17,418 bases of DNA from Campylobacteraceae bacterium. GTDB lineage: Bacteria; Campylobacterota; Campylobacteria; Campylobacterales; Sulfurovaceae. Each line of letters starts with the position of its first letter. The stretch's first letter is position 1. This document shows positions 7,092 to 14,787 of the stretch, piece by piece. The stretch is taken from the NCBI GenBank assembly GCA_026986355.1, contig JALSOO010000034.1:1-17418 (forward strand), given 5' to 3'. Both the position numbers and the translations under genes were made by a program. Below the pieces are notes generated by a model. It was not told where the DNA came from. It did not search any database and saw only the letters and a program-made list of their open reading frames with translations.

Positions 7092-8756
7092 CTACTTTCT
7101 TCTAAAGTCGCCAAAAGCATCACCTAAAGTCATACTATCATCTTGATTAGCATTTACTTTTTCAAGTGCTTCTCTCTCTTCTTGACGCTCTAATCTTCTA
7201 ACCGATACTCTAATTCTATCATTTTTAGCATCAAGGAAAGAGATAACAGCTCGAATAGTTTGACCTTTTTCAACTTCTTCTTCTTTGATAGGAGCTAAAT
7301 CATCAAGTCTAATAAGTGCATCAACACCAGGCTCTAAAGAGATAAAGACACCAAAATCTTTTTTATCTTTTACCGTTCCCTCTACAATATCTCCATTTTT
7401 ATGAGTTTTTGCAAAGGCAGATACAGGAGACTCTTCTAATGCTTTTTTGCTTAATGATACTTTACCATTTTCTCTATCTATTTTAATGATTTTAACTTCA
7501 ATCTCATCTCCAGCCTTATAGAGTGCTTTAGCAGAGTCTGATTTTTCCCAAGATATCTCTTGATTATGAAGAAGACCTTCAACAGCACCAATTTTAAGGA
7601 AAGCACCAAAATCAGTTACAGATGAAACTGTACCTGTAATAATATCTCCTGTTCTATTTGCTGATGCAAATTGGTCAATAGGTTTTGGAAGAAGTGTTTT
7701 TCTTGAAACTCTAAGTCTTCTCTGTTGTTTATCAATCTCAATGATTTGAACATCAATTACTTGTCCAATTTCAATGTAATCTTTAGGGTGTTTGACATTC
7801 TTATCCCAAGAGATTTCAGATACATGAAGGAATGCTTCTAAATCTTCGCCTAAATCAACAAATGCACCATATGGTTCAATATTTGAAACCGTTACAGAGA
7901 CAGTATCTCCTGCTCTTAATGTATTGTCAATATTTTTCCATGGGTCAATAGTTGCTTCTTTGATAGATAGAGATAGGTGTCTCTTCTTTTTATCATAATC
8001 AATAGCAATTACATTAACTTCATCACCCTCTTTGTAGTATTTAGATGGATTAACAGGACCTTTGTGAGAGATTTGTGAGTAGTGAACAAGTCCGTCCATA
8101 CCACCAACATCAACAAACATTCCATATGATGTAATTTTTTTGATAACACCAAGAACAACAGCTTTGTTCTCTAGTAATTTATCAACAATCTCTTGTGTCT
8201 CAGATTTTTCACGTTCAATAAGCTCTTTTCTTGAAACAACTACTGAACCCTTCTCTTTGTCTACTTTTACAATAAGTGCTTTAACTTTTCTACCGATTGG
8301 GTCAACTTTATAAGAGATATATGAGAGTGTTCGAGGCATAAAGAACTCTAATCCAGAGACATCTACAACAAACCCACCCTTATTTTTTTTCGTGATAACA
8401 CCCTCTACCACATACTCTTGTTCATCATCGTACTCTTCGATAAATTCAGCAAGTGCTGTTCTTTTTTCTGCCAATTCATAAGATACGTTTGGTCTCTCTC
8501 CTCTAAATCCAGTAATAACAACGCTAATTGCTTCACCCTCTTTAAACATAATATCACCATCTTCATCTCTAATTTGGTCAAGTGACATAAATGCTTCATT
8601 CTTACGACCAACATCAATAATTGCTTGGTTATCTTCTTCTACTATTTTTACAACAACACCATCTACTAAATCACTTTTTGTATCTGCTTTTTTAAACGAC
8701 TCCTCGAGCATCGCTCCAAAATCTACGTCCTCTATTTCGATATCTTCGAATTTCAT
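7092..8756 (-). CDS. rpsA: 30S ribosomal protein S1
   Basis: S1 binds mRNA and helps recruit it to the 30S subunit. The 554 residues contain six S1/OB-fold repeats at about 28-95, 113-178, 196-267, 282-354, 368-440 and 453-522. Repeats 3-6 show the typical pattern G-x-V-x-x-I/V-x-x-(Y/F)-G-x-F-V/L-x-(V/L)-x-x-x-x-x-G-L-(V/L)-H, for example ITSYGMFVDVGGMDGLVH. The first two repeats are more divergent, as expected for the ribosome-binding end of S1. A charged tail (ERQEEREALEKVNANQDD) ends the protein. The ATG is preceded by AAGGA and lies about 30 bases after the start predicted from a clear TATAAT box. serA follows 12 bases downstream. S1 in other bacteria represses its own translation; nothing in this short leader shows that directly. 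Confidence 0.96.
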   Translation of the reverse strand: MKFEDIEIEDVDFGAMLEESFKKADTKSDLVDGVVVKIVEEDNQAIIDVGRKNEAFMSLDQIRDEDGDIMFKEGEAISVVITGFRGERPNVSYELAEKRTALAEFIEEYDDEQEYVVEGVITKKNKGGFVVDVSGLEFFMPRTLSYISYKVDPIGRKVKALIVKVDKEKGSVVVSRKELIEREKSETQEIVDKLLENKAVVLGVIKKITSYGMFVDVGGMDGLVHYSQISHKGPVNPSKYYKEGDEVNVIAIDYDKKKRHLSLSIKEATIDPWKNIDNTLRAGDTVSVTVSNIEPYGAFVDLGEDLEAFLHVSEISWDKNVKHPKDYIEIGQVIDVQIIEIDKQQRRLRVSRKTLLPKPIDQFASANRTGDIITGTVSSVTDFGAFLKIGAVEGLLHNQEISWEKSDSAKALYKAGDEIEVKIIKIDRENGKVSLSKKALEESPVSAFAKTHKNGDIVEGTVKDKKDFGVFISLEPGVDALIRLDDLAPIKEEEVEKGQTIRAVISFLDAKNDRIRVSVRRLERQEEREALEKVNANQDDSMTLGDAFGDFRRK

Positions 8757-8791
8757 GCTTACTAATCCTTGCTTGTGCCTAATTTCGTGCT

Positions 8792-8819
8792 ATTATACTC
8801 TTATTTTTTTAATACGCAA
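8792..8819 (-). promoter_or_regulatory. rpsA promoter
   Basis: On the minus strand TATAAT (8792-8797) is a perfect -10 box. TTGCGT (8814-8819) is a weak -35 at a 16-base spacing, and an A-rich spacer separates them. Transcription would start near 8785, about 30 bases before the rpsA ATG. The element lies in the 89-bp gap after ispH, the largest gap in the minus-strand housekeeping cluster, so rpsA–serA can be expressed independently of the pheS–ispH unit. Confidence 0.65.
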
Positions 8820-8845
8820 TGAAAAATATCAAATATAAGGGTATA

Positions 8846-9682
8846 TTAATTATTCATCTCTTTGATTTTATTAATAACATTTTGAATAATCCAATCAGGG
8901 GTAGAAGCTCCTGCAGATATGCCACACAGTTTTTTATTTTTAAACCAGTTTTTATCAAGTTCGGTCTCATTTTCGATTAAGTAGCTATCTTCACATTGCT
9001 GTTCAGAGATGCTATGTAGCATCTTGGAGTTAGAAGAGTGTCGTCCACCAATAACAATCATCACATCAGCTCTTTTTGCTAACTCTGATGCTGCATCTTG
9101 GTTTTCAAATGTTGCATTACATATTGTATTAAATACTCTTACTTCTCTATGTGTCAAGATAAGAGCATTGACTATTTTTAGAAAATCAGCAGGTTTTTTT
9201 GTTGTTTGAGATACGAGTGCTACTTTATTTTTTAGTGGAAGTCCTTCTAACTCTGTTTTGTCTAATACTATAAATGCATGATTTTCATTATCTGCATAAG
9301 ATACAACACCTTTAATCTCTGGATGTTTTTTATCTCCAAAGATAACTACCGAATAACCCTCTTTGCTCATACGTGATACAATATTCTGTGGTGTTGTTAC
9401 ATAGGGGCAGGTTGCATCAATAATCTTATTTTCCTGTTTTTTTAATACAGCTAACTCATTTTTAGGGATTCCGTGAGTTCTAATGACAATAGCATTATCA
9501 TTCTCAACATCTTCAATTTTTTCAATTAGACCTATATTAAATCCCTCTTTTAGACGTTTTATCTCATCTTTATTGTGAATGAGAGGTCCATATGTAAAAC
9601 TATTTTCATGTTTCTCTGCAATCTCAATGGCACGTTTCACACCATAACAAAATCCATAACTTGATGCAAGTTCTATTTTCAT
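8846..9682 (-). CDS. ispH: 4-hydroxy-3-methylbut-2-enyl diphosphate reductase
   Basis: IspH (LytB) is the iron-sulfur enzyme of the last MEP-pathway step, reducing HMBPP to IPP and DMAPP, the isoprenoid precursors. All three cluster cysteines are present: C12 (GFCYGV), C92 (ATCPYV) and C188 (NTICNAT). So are the substrate-site residues H36, H70 (RTHG), H120-E122 (KHPE), Q159-T161 and the HSSNS loop (215-219). The C-terminus has the usual AGASTPDWIIQ motif. The length of 278 residues fits the short form of the family. The ATG lies five bases after the aroA stop, with its AGGA site inside the last aroA codons, so it is co-transcribed with aroA. No anomalies seen. Confidence 0.97.
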   Translation of the reverse strand: MKIELASSYGFCYGVKRAIEIAEKHENSFTYGPLIHNKDEIKRLKEGFNIGLIEKIEDVENDNAIVIRTHGIPKNELAVLKKQENKIIDATCPYVTTPQNIVSRMSKEGYSVVIFGDKKHPEIKGVVSYADNENHAFIVLDKTELEGLPLKNKVALVSQTTKKPADFLKIVNALILTHREVRVFNTICNATFENQDAASELAKRADVMIVIGGRHSSNSKMLHSISEQQCEDSYLIENETELDKNWFKNKKLCGISAGASTPDWIIQNVINKIKEMNN

Positions 9683-9687
9683 ATTTA

Positions 9688-10974
9688 TTATCCTAATTTT
9701 GTGATTTTTTGAAGTATATCAAAAAAGTTAGGAAATGAGGTATCAATACACTCTATATCTTCAATTTTCATACTACAAAGAACACCTGCAATAGCAAAAC
9801 TCATAGCAATTCTATGGTCTCCATAACTATTTATAGTAGCAGATGATAGTTCTCCTCCTACTATCTCATATCCATCTTTATGTTCTATCGTTTCTACTCC
9901 ACATCTATTAAGTCCCTCTAAAACAGTAGTAATTCTATCACTCTCTTTTACACGTAGCTCTTTTGCATTTTTGACGATACTTTTTCCCTCTGCTACAGCC
10001 ATAGCAATAGATAGAGCAGGGAGTTCATCTATAAGCCAAGCGATATTATTCTCCACTGTTACAGCAGAGAGTTTTCCATTGTAGATTATCTCTATATCTC
10101 CAATAGGTTCATATATATTCTCTTTTTCTATAAAATTGATGGTTGCTCCCATCTCTTTTAATACTTTATATGCTTCTATTCTTGTAGGATTTAAGGTTAC
10201 ATCTCTAATAACTGTTTTAGAGTTTGGTGTGATAGCTGTAGCTACAGCAAAAAAGAATCCACTAGAGGGGTCAGCAGGAACAGTAATATCCAATGGTTTT
10301 AGTGGAGTAGATATAGGTTCTATCTCTATCCAACCATCACTGTTGGTATTTATATTTGCACCCATTCCCCTAAGCATTCGTTCTGTATGGTCACGCGAGA
10401 GTAGATTCTCTCTATAATAAGATTTTTTATCAGCTTGAACTCCTGCTAATATAAGTGCCGATTTTACCTGTGCAGAGTCGATAGGAGATTGATATCTGAA
10501 AGAGCTTAACTTTGCACCACGAATAGCAAGTGGTGCTAGGTTTCCCTCTTCTCTACCATCTATTTTTGCTCCAATTGCTCTAAGAGGAATAGATACACGA
10601 TTCATTGGTCGTGAGCGTAAATATCTATCTCCTGTCAATATAAATGACCCCTCTATACCTGATAATAATCCTGCATATAGTCTCATTCCTGTTCCTGCAT
10701 TACCACAATCTAAAATATTATCTGGTTCTGTTAATCGTTTAGGAGGAGTAATCGTTATATCTGAACCATCTCGTGTCACTTCTGCACCTAACTGCTCTGC
10801 AATAGATAGAGAAGAGAGGGTATCTTCTCCTAAAAGAAAGTTTTTTATAGTTGAGGTTTCATTAGATAGAAGAGAGAATATAGCACAGCGATGAGAGATG
10901 GATTTATCAGGAGCAATATCTAAACACTCCAACTCAAAAGGTTTAGAGTGTTTTTGAATGCTTATGGTTCTCAT
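9688..10974 (-). CDS. aroA: 3-phosphoshikimate 1-carboxyvinyltransferase (EPSP synthase)
   Basis: This is the sixth enzyme of the shikimate pathway, transferring the enolpyruvyl group of PEP to shikimate-3-phosphate. Family motifs are in place: PDKSISHR (22-29, catalytic Lys24), GNAGTGMR (91-98), RPMNRV (122-127), SAQVK (167-171), RDHTERM (194-200), the catalytic Asp in IDELPAL (D316), KESDR (343-347) and GDHRIAM (385-391). SAQVK, RDHTE and NPTR match three of the four short motifs used to define class II (CP4-like) enzymes. The fourth, GDKX, reads PDKS. The ATG overlaps the pheT stop by four bases (ATGA), with GGAG ten bases upstream, indicating coupling. Length (428) is normal. Confidence 0.97.
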   Translation of the reverse strand: MRTISIQKHSKPFELECLDIAPDKSISHRCAIFSLLSNETSTIKNFLLGEDTLSSLSIAEQLGAEVTRDGSDITITPPKRLTEPDNILDCGNAGTGMRLYAGLLSGIEGSFILTGDRYLRSRPMNRVSIPLRAIGAKIDGREEGNLAPLAIRGAKLSSFRYQSPIDSAQVKSALILAGVQADKKSYYRENLLSRDHTERMLRGMGANINTNSDGWIEIEPISTPLKPLDITVPADPSSGFFFAVATAITPNSKTVIRDVTLNPTRIEAYKVLKEMGATINFIEKENIYEPIGDIEIIYNGKLSAVTVENNIAWLIDELPALSIAMAVAEGKSIVKNAKELRVKESDRITTVLEGLNRCGVETIEHKDGYEIVGGELSSATINSYGDHRIAMSFAIAGVLCSMKIEDIECIDTSFPNFFDILQKITKLG

Positions 10975-13304
10975 CTTAATTTTGCTCCATATTCATTGTG
11001 TAGTTTTTCAAGAATGGTGTTGACTGTATAGTCAATATCTTTATCATTAAGAGTATCTTCTAGTGATTGGATAAAGAGACGAATGGTTAAACTCTTCTCC
11101 TCTCCTAACTCTTTATCTTCATAGACATCAACAGCGTAAAAATTACTCAAAAGAGGTAAATCTAATAGTTGAATAGTGTTTGAGATATGAGAATATGGCA
11201 GATGTTTATCTACTACTAAACTTAAATCTTTATAGACTCCTTGAAATTTAGAGATAGTATGAGCATTGATATGTTTAGGAGAGAGTGCCTCAAAATCTAT
11301 TTCAGCTACGAAGGTATCAAATAGATTAAAATCTTCACAAACATTTGGGTGTACTTTAGTTATAAAACCAGACACTTCATTATTGATAATAATATCGGCA
11401 GATTGATAAGGATTGATAAGTAGATTATCCTTAGTTGAGGCTCTAAGTTCAAAGTTTCCAATAATAGCAGATAGTTTTTTTACAAAAATATCAAAAGTAA
11501 TAGGTTTAGGTTTTCCTGCATTTCCTACATATTCAGTTTCTGATTGTCCTGAATATATAAGAGATAGAACTTCTCTCTCTTTTCTATTATTATCAAATAT
11601 AGTACCTATTTCAAAGAGAGCAACTCTTTTTTTAGAGTAGTTTATATTACGCTCTACAGCTTGTATTAGATTTATCAAAAGTGTTGTTCTTAGGGTATTG
11701 AAATCTGATGTAATAGGATTTATAATATCTAGCTTTTCATCAATAAGAGGAAAATTATACTTAGCCAAAAGTAGTTTATCTGAAAAGGCATAAGAGATAC
11801 TCTCATCAAATCCAGCACCTACTGCACGTGAACGCAAGGATTTTTTGGCATAATATCTCTCCATTGTAGAGTTTATTCGTTGGGACTCTTTGAACTCTAA
11901 CGGTTTTGCTTCAATATTATTGATACCAATCATACGGACAATCTCTTCTGTAATATCTTGAATATTCTCAATATCATGTCTATAGTTTGGTATTGTTACT
12001 CCAAATTTATCATCAGCTGTACTTTGGACTTTGAACCTTAAATCCGTTAGAATAGTCATAATATTGATTTTTGGAATATCATTTCCGATAAGTTGACAAA
12101 CTTCTGTTGTACATACTGTAACTATCTTATCTTCACGCTCCTCATCTAAAGATATATTTCCCTCAAAGAGTTTAGATTTTGTATAGCTTTCTAAAAGGTA
12201 GGTTAAATAGTTGATTCCAAAACATAGATTTGGTTCAGACCCACGAGAGGTATTGTAGAAGAGTTCATCAGTCTCTAGTCTGTTTTCGGCAACTAAATTG
12301 GTCAGAATAGTAGGATTCATGTATGAGGTTTCAAAGAGAACTCTTGATGATTTTTCTGTAGCCTCTATCTCTTGGACATGGGTAATCCCAAGTTTAGAGT
12401 AGAGTTTGTCATTGATAATTACATCTACAATCCCTCTATTATTTTCCAATTTAATTGTAAGCTTTTCATCCTCTTCTAATTTAATATGGCCAACATCATA
12501 AGCTCTTAAAATGACACCTGTAGTATGTGTGATATATTTTAGGGTATTTTTGAGTGCATCGCTTTGAAGCTCATCTATAAATGCAAGTCTTAATGAGAAC
12601 AATAATGAAGTATATAACTCCTCCATGTTTGCAAGTGCATATTGAACAGAAGCGTCTATTTTACCCTTTACAATTAGTTTTGAAACACGTGCTAAACCAA
12701 TTTTTTCAGGATTTTGACTCTCATAATCAAATCTATTTAGAGGAATTTTTAAAGATGCAGATAAATCTCTAGCTACACCATGAATAGAGAGACAATCTCC
12801 ACGGTTTGCAGTAAGTTCAATCTCTATAACTGTATCAGCTAACTTCTTATATTCATTAAGTTCTCTACCTACAATTAGCTCTCCGATACTCTCATCAAGT
12901 ATCATAATACCATCTCCAATATCAGGTAGTCCTAACTCTGATGCAGAGCATACCATTCCCTCACTATCTACTCCACGAAGTTTAGCATGTTTAATCTCAA
13001 AATCTTCTCCAAGCTTTGCACCAACTGTCGCAACAGCAACATACTCGGCATCTACAACATTTTTTGCACCACAAACAATCTGTCTTATTCCAGAACCAAT
13101 ATCAATTTGACAAATATTAAGTTTATCAGCATCGGGGTGCTTTTCACATGATAGTATCTTTCCTACAACTACTTTTGGTGGTATAGTATACTCTTTTATA
13201 TTATCTACCTCTAATCCAATAGAGTTTAGTGTCTCATATAGTTTCTCATTACTTACTTTTTTAAGGTCAATAAAAATATCCAACCATGTTCTTGTTAAAA
13301 TCAT
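10971..13304 (-). CDS. pheT: Phenylalanine--tRNA ligase, beta subunit
   Basis: This is the large subunit of the alpha2-beta2 PheRS, which charges tRNA-Phe. The domains are an N-terminal region, an EMAP/OB tRNA-binding domain (about 40-150; VGKILSCEKHPDADKLNICQ), and the B1 motif ELTANRGDCLSIHGVARDL. Next come B3/B4 (about 210-370), B5 (about 395-464; ending IPNYRHDIENIQDITEEIVR), a catalytic-like core, and the FDX-ACB anticodon-binding domain (about 684-777; YKDLSLVV). In B3/B4 the hallmarks of the editing pocket are altered: the usual P-x-H-A-F-D reads VILRAYD (264-270), and the usual G-x-x-G-G-x-x-S stretch reads GITHVQEI (306-313). A conserved Glu (E325) is kept. Proofreading of Tyr-tRNA-Phe may therefore be reduced (inference). 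Both ends overlap neighbours by ATGA. Confidence 0.96.
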   Translation of the reverse strand: MILTRTWLDIFIDLKKVSNEKLYETLNSIGLEVDNIKEYTIPPKVVVGKILSCEKHPDADKLNICQIDIGSGIRQIVCGAKNVVDAEYVAVATVGAKLGEDFEIKHAKLRGVDSEGMVCSASELGLPDIGDGIMILDESIGELIVGRELNEYKKLADTVIEIELTANRGDCLSIHGVARDLSASLKIPLNRFDYESQNPEKIGLARVSKLIVKGKIDASVQYALANMEELYTSLLFSLRLAFIDELQSDALKNTLKYITHTTGVILRAYDVGHIKLEEDEKLTIKLENNRGIVDVIINDKLYSKLGITHVQEIEATEKSSRVLFETSYMNPTILTNLVAENRLETDELFYNTSRGSEPNLCFGINYLTYLLESYTKSKLFEGNISLDEEREDKIVTVCTTEVCQLIGNDIPKINIMTILTDLRFKVQSTADDKFGVTIPNYRHDIENIQDITEEIVRMIGINNIEAKPLEFKESQRINSTMERYYAKKSLRSRAVGAGFDESISYAFSDKLLLAKYNFPLIDEKLDIINPITSDFNTLRTTLLINLIQAVERNINYSKKRVALFEIGTIFDNNRKEREVLSLIYSGQSETEYVGNAGKPKPITFDIFVKKLSAIIGNFELRASTKDNLLINPYQSADIIINNEVSGFITKVHPNVCEDFNLFDTFVAEIDFEALSPKHINAHTISKFQGVYKDLSLVVDKHLPYSHISNTIQLLDLPLLSNFYAVDVYEDKELGEEKSLTIRLFIQSLEDTLNDKDIDYTVNTILEKLHNEYGAKLR

Positions 13305-14293
13305 CTAAATTGCTCCAATAAACGTGTGTCTCCCTCAAAGAGCATTCTAAGGTCAGGAATTTTATGCAACAACATTGCAAATCTCTCTACACCTAACCCA
13401 AAAGCATAACCACTAACATCTTTATAGTTAACAGCATCAAAAACATTTTGGTCAACAATCCCACACCCTAGAACCTCTAGCCAACCTGTATGTGAACAGA
13501 CACGACACCCCTCTGCTTTACAGAATATACAGGATATATCAACTTCAGCAGATGGCTCTGTAAATGGGAAGAAACTTGGTCTAAAACGTACCTCAACCTC
13601 TCCAAACATATAGTGTAAAAAGTCAGACATAATAGACTTTAGGTTTGCAAAACTTACTTCACCCGTCTCCCCTACAACTAACCCTTCAACTTGATGAAAC
13701 ATTGGTGTATGGGTAATATCGTAATCTTTTCTAAATACAGCACCTGGAGCAATCATACGAATAGGAGGTTTTTGAGCCAACATTGTTCGTATCTGTACAG
13801 GTGAAGTATGAGTTCGTAAGACTGCTTTATCTCTAAAGAAAAAGGTATCTTGCATATCACGAGCAGGGTGGTTTTTTGGTAGATTTAAGGCTTCAAAGTT
13901 ATGAAAATCATCTTCTACTTTTGGCCCATCTTCGATAGAGAAGTTTAGTGCTACAAAGTAGTCTATAATCTTATCCATCGTTGTCATTACAGGGTGTAAT
14001 GCTCCCTTTTCATTGAGGTTGCTATAGAGCGATACGTCAATAGCTTGGGCTTTTAATAGACGCTCTATCTCCTCTTTTTTGAGTGTTTCATAACACGTAT
14101 CATAAACGTCTTGAAGATGGGCTTTTTGTCTGTTAAGCCCCTCTGCAAATGCTTTTTTTTCTGGTCCGGGTACATCTTTTAGTTTTGCAAACTCTTTTGA
14201 TAACGCACCTTTTTTCCCAAAAAGTTCTATACGAACTCTACTAAGTGCATCTAAAGAACTTGCATCTCTAATCTGTTCTTCTAAATTTTTCAA
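13301..14293 (-). CDS. pheS: Phenylalanine--tRNA ligase, alpha subunit
   Basis: This is the catalytic subunit of PheRS, a class II aminoacyl-tRNA synthetase. An N-terminal coiled-coil arm (about 1-85) with the family motif IELFGKKG is followed by HPARDMQDTFF (142-152), the THTSPVQIR segment (161-169), motif 2 (FRKDYDITHTPMFHQVEG, 187-204) and motif 3 (GYAFGLGVERFAM, 295-307). A297 is equivalent to the Phe-pocket Ala of E. coli PheS. A CxxC-x4-CxxC group (C255, C258, C263, C266) matches many bacterial PheS proteins. The start is TTG: AGAGG lies five bases upstream, an in-frame TAA at 14306-14308 blocks any upstream ATG, and the first internal Met is past residue 100. The stop overlaps pheT by ATGA. 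It is the first gene of the minus-strand cluster. Confidence 0.96.
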   Translation of the reverse strand: MKNLEEQIRDASSLDALSRVRIELFGKKGALSKEFAKLKDVPGPEKKAFAEGLNRQKAHLQDVYDTCYETLKKEEIERLLKAQAIDVSLYSNLNEKGALHPVMTTMDKIIDYFVALNFSIEDGPKVEDDFHNFEALNLPKNHPARDMQDTFFFRDKAVLRTHTSPVQIRTMLAQKPPIRMIAPGAVFRKDYDITHTPMFHQVEGLVVGETGEVSFANLKSIMSDFLHYMFGEVEVRFRPSFFPFTEPSAEVDISCIFCKAEGCRVCSHTGWLEVLGCGIVDQNVFDAVNYKDVSGYAFGLGVERFAMLLHKIPDLRMLFEGDTRLLEQFR

Positions 14294-14298
14294 AATAA

Positions 14299-14303
14299 CC
14301 TCT
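14299..14303 (-). promoter_or_regulatory. Ribosome-binding site deciding the pheS TTG start
   Basis: AGAGG lies five bases before the TTG at 14291-14293. The nearest in-frame stop upstream (14306-14308) leaves no ATG or GTG between it and the TTG. This fixes the unusual start codon. Confidence 0.7.
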
Positions 14304-14329
14304 ATTTAATTCTTACTAATAATTGTGAG

Positions 14330-14335
14330 ATTTTA
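14330..14335 (-). promoter_or_regulatory. Candidate -10 element of the pheS operon
   Basis: TAAAAT on the minus strand would place the transcription start near 14323 with a leader of about 30 bases before pheS. No good -35 is visible. The leader is too short for an attenuator or T-box, and none is seen. Confidence 0.35.
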
Positions 14336-14368
14336 TCGAAACTATGCTAATAGTGGGATTGAATGTGT

Positions 14369-14374
14369 TATAAT
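14369..14374 (+). promoter_or_regulatory. Candidate -10 element of the HIT–argD operon
   Basis: TATAAT, preceded by TGTGT and followed by a T run, lies 45 bases before the HIT-gene ATG in the divergent gap with pheS. No clear -35 is seen at 17 bases. The similar GTTATAATTTTT recurs before the thioredoxin-like gene at 17153-17164. Confidence 0.55.
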
Positions 14375-14419
14375 TTTTTAAATTAAAATATTTAACATAA
14401 ATAGATAAAGGATAAAAAG

Positions 14420-14773
14420 ATGTGTATTTTTTGTAAGATAGTAGCTGGAGAGATTCCTTCTAATACAATTTTAGAGAATGATAAGTTTATTGCATTTCAT
14501 GATTTATACCCAAAAGCACCAATTCATATTTTGGTTATTCCAAAAGAGCATGTAGAGTGTTTCCAAGATGTATCTAGTGAAATTATGGCTGAAATGACAC
14601 CATTTATTCAAGAGGTAGCAACCATGATGGGGATTGATAAGAGTGGATATAGATTGATAACAAATAATGGAAAAGATGGTGGACAAGAGGTTAATCATCT
14701 CCATTTTCATATTATGGGTGGAGCAAAGTTGCCATTTGGGCATTTAGTAGATGAACCACAAAAGAGTCTTTAA
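14420..14773 (+). CDS. HIT-family nucleotide-binding hydrolase (HinT-like)
   Basis: This small cytoplasmic histidine-triad protein of the Hint branch has 117 residues, a typical length. Hint proteins hydrolyse purine nucleoside phosphoramidates and acyl-adenylates. The catalytic triad motif is VNHLHFHIMGG (H93, H95, H97). The N-terminal CIFCKIVAGEIPS with C2 and C5, and the HILVIPKEH segment (36-44), are characteristic of the family. The physiological role in bacteria is poorly defined. A link to the neighbouring tRNA synthetase genes, which generate aminoacyl-adenylates, is attractive but only inference. The ATG has AAAGGAT upstream, and argD follows 14 bases after the stop, so the two are likely co-transcribed. 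Confidence 0.93.
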   Translation: MCIFCKIVAGEIPSNTILENDKFIAFHDLYPKAPIHILVIPKEHVECFQDVSSEIMAEMTPFIQEVATMMGIDKSGYRLITNNGKDGGQEVNHLHFHIMGGAKLPFGHLVDEPQKSL

Positions 14774-14787
14774 AAATAAGGAAAAAA

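Noticed and set aside
8405..8617. Minus-strand open frame of 70 codons inside rpsA
   Set aside because: Out-of-frame shadow of the well-supported S1 gene; composition is just the shifted S1 codons.
13490..13535. CxxC-x4-CxxC group in PheS as a zinc-finger insertion or fusion
   Set aside because: This Cys pattern between motifs 2 and 3 occurs in many bacterial PheS proteins and is not novel.
14294..14328. T-box, riboswitch or attenuator before pheS
   Set aside because: The likely leader is only about 30 bases, with no hairpin or Phe-rich leader peptide.
14504..14743. Minus-strand open frame of 79 codons opposite the HIT gene
   Set aside because: Antisense to a gene with an intact catalytic motif; no recognisable protein features.
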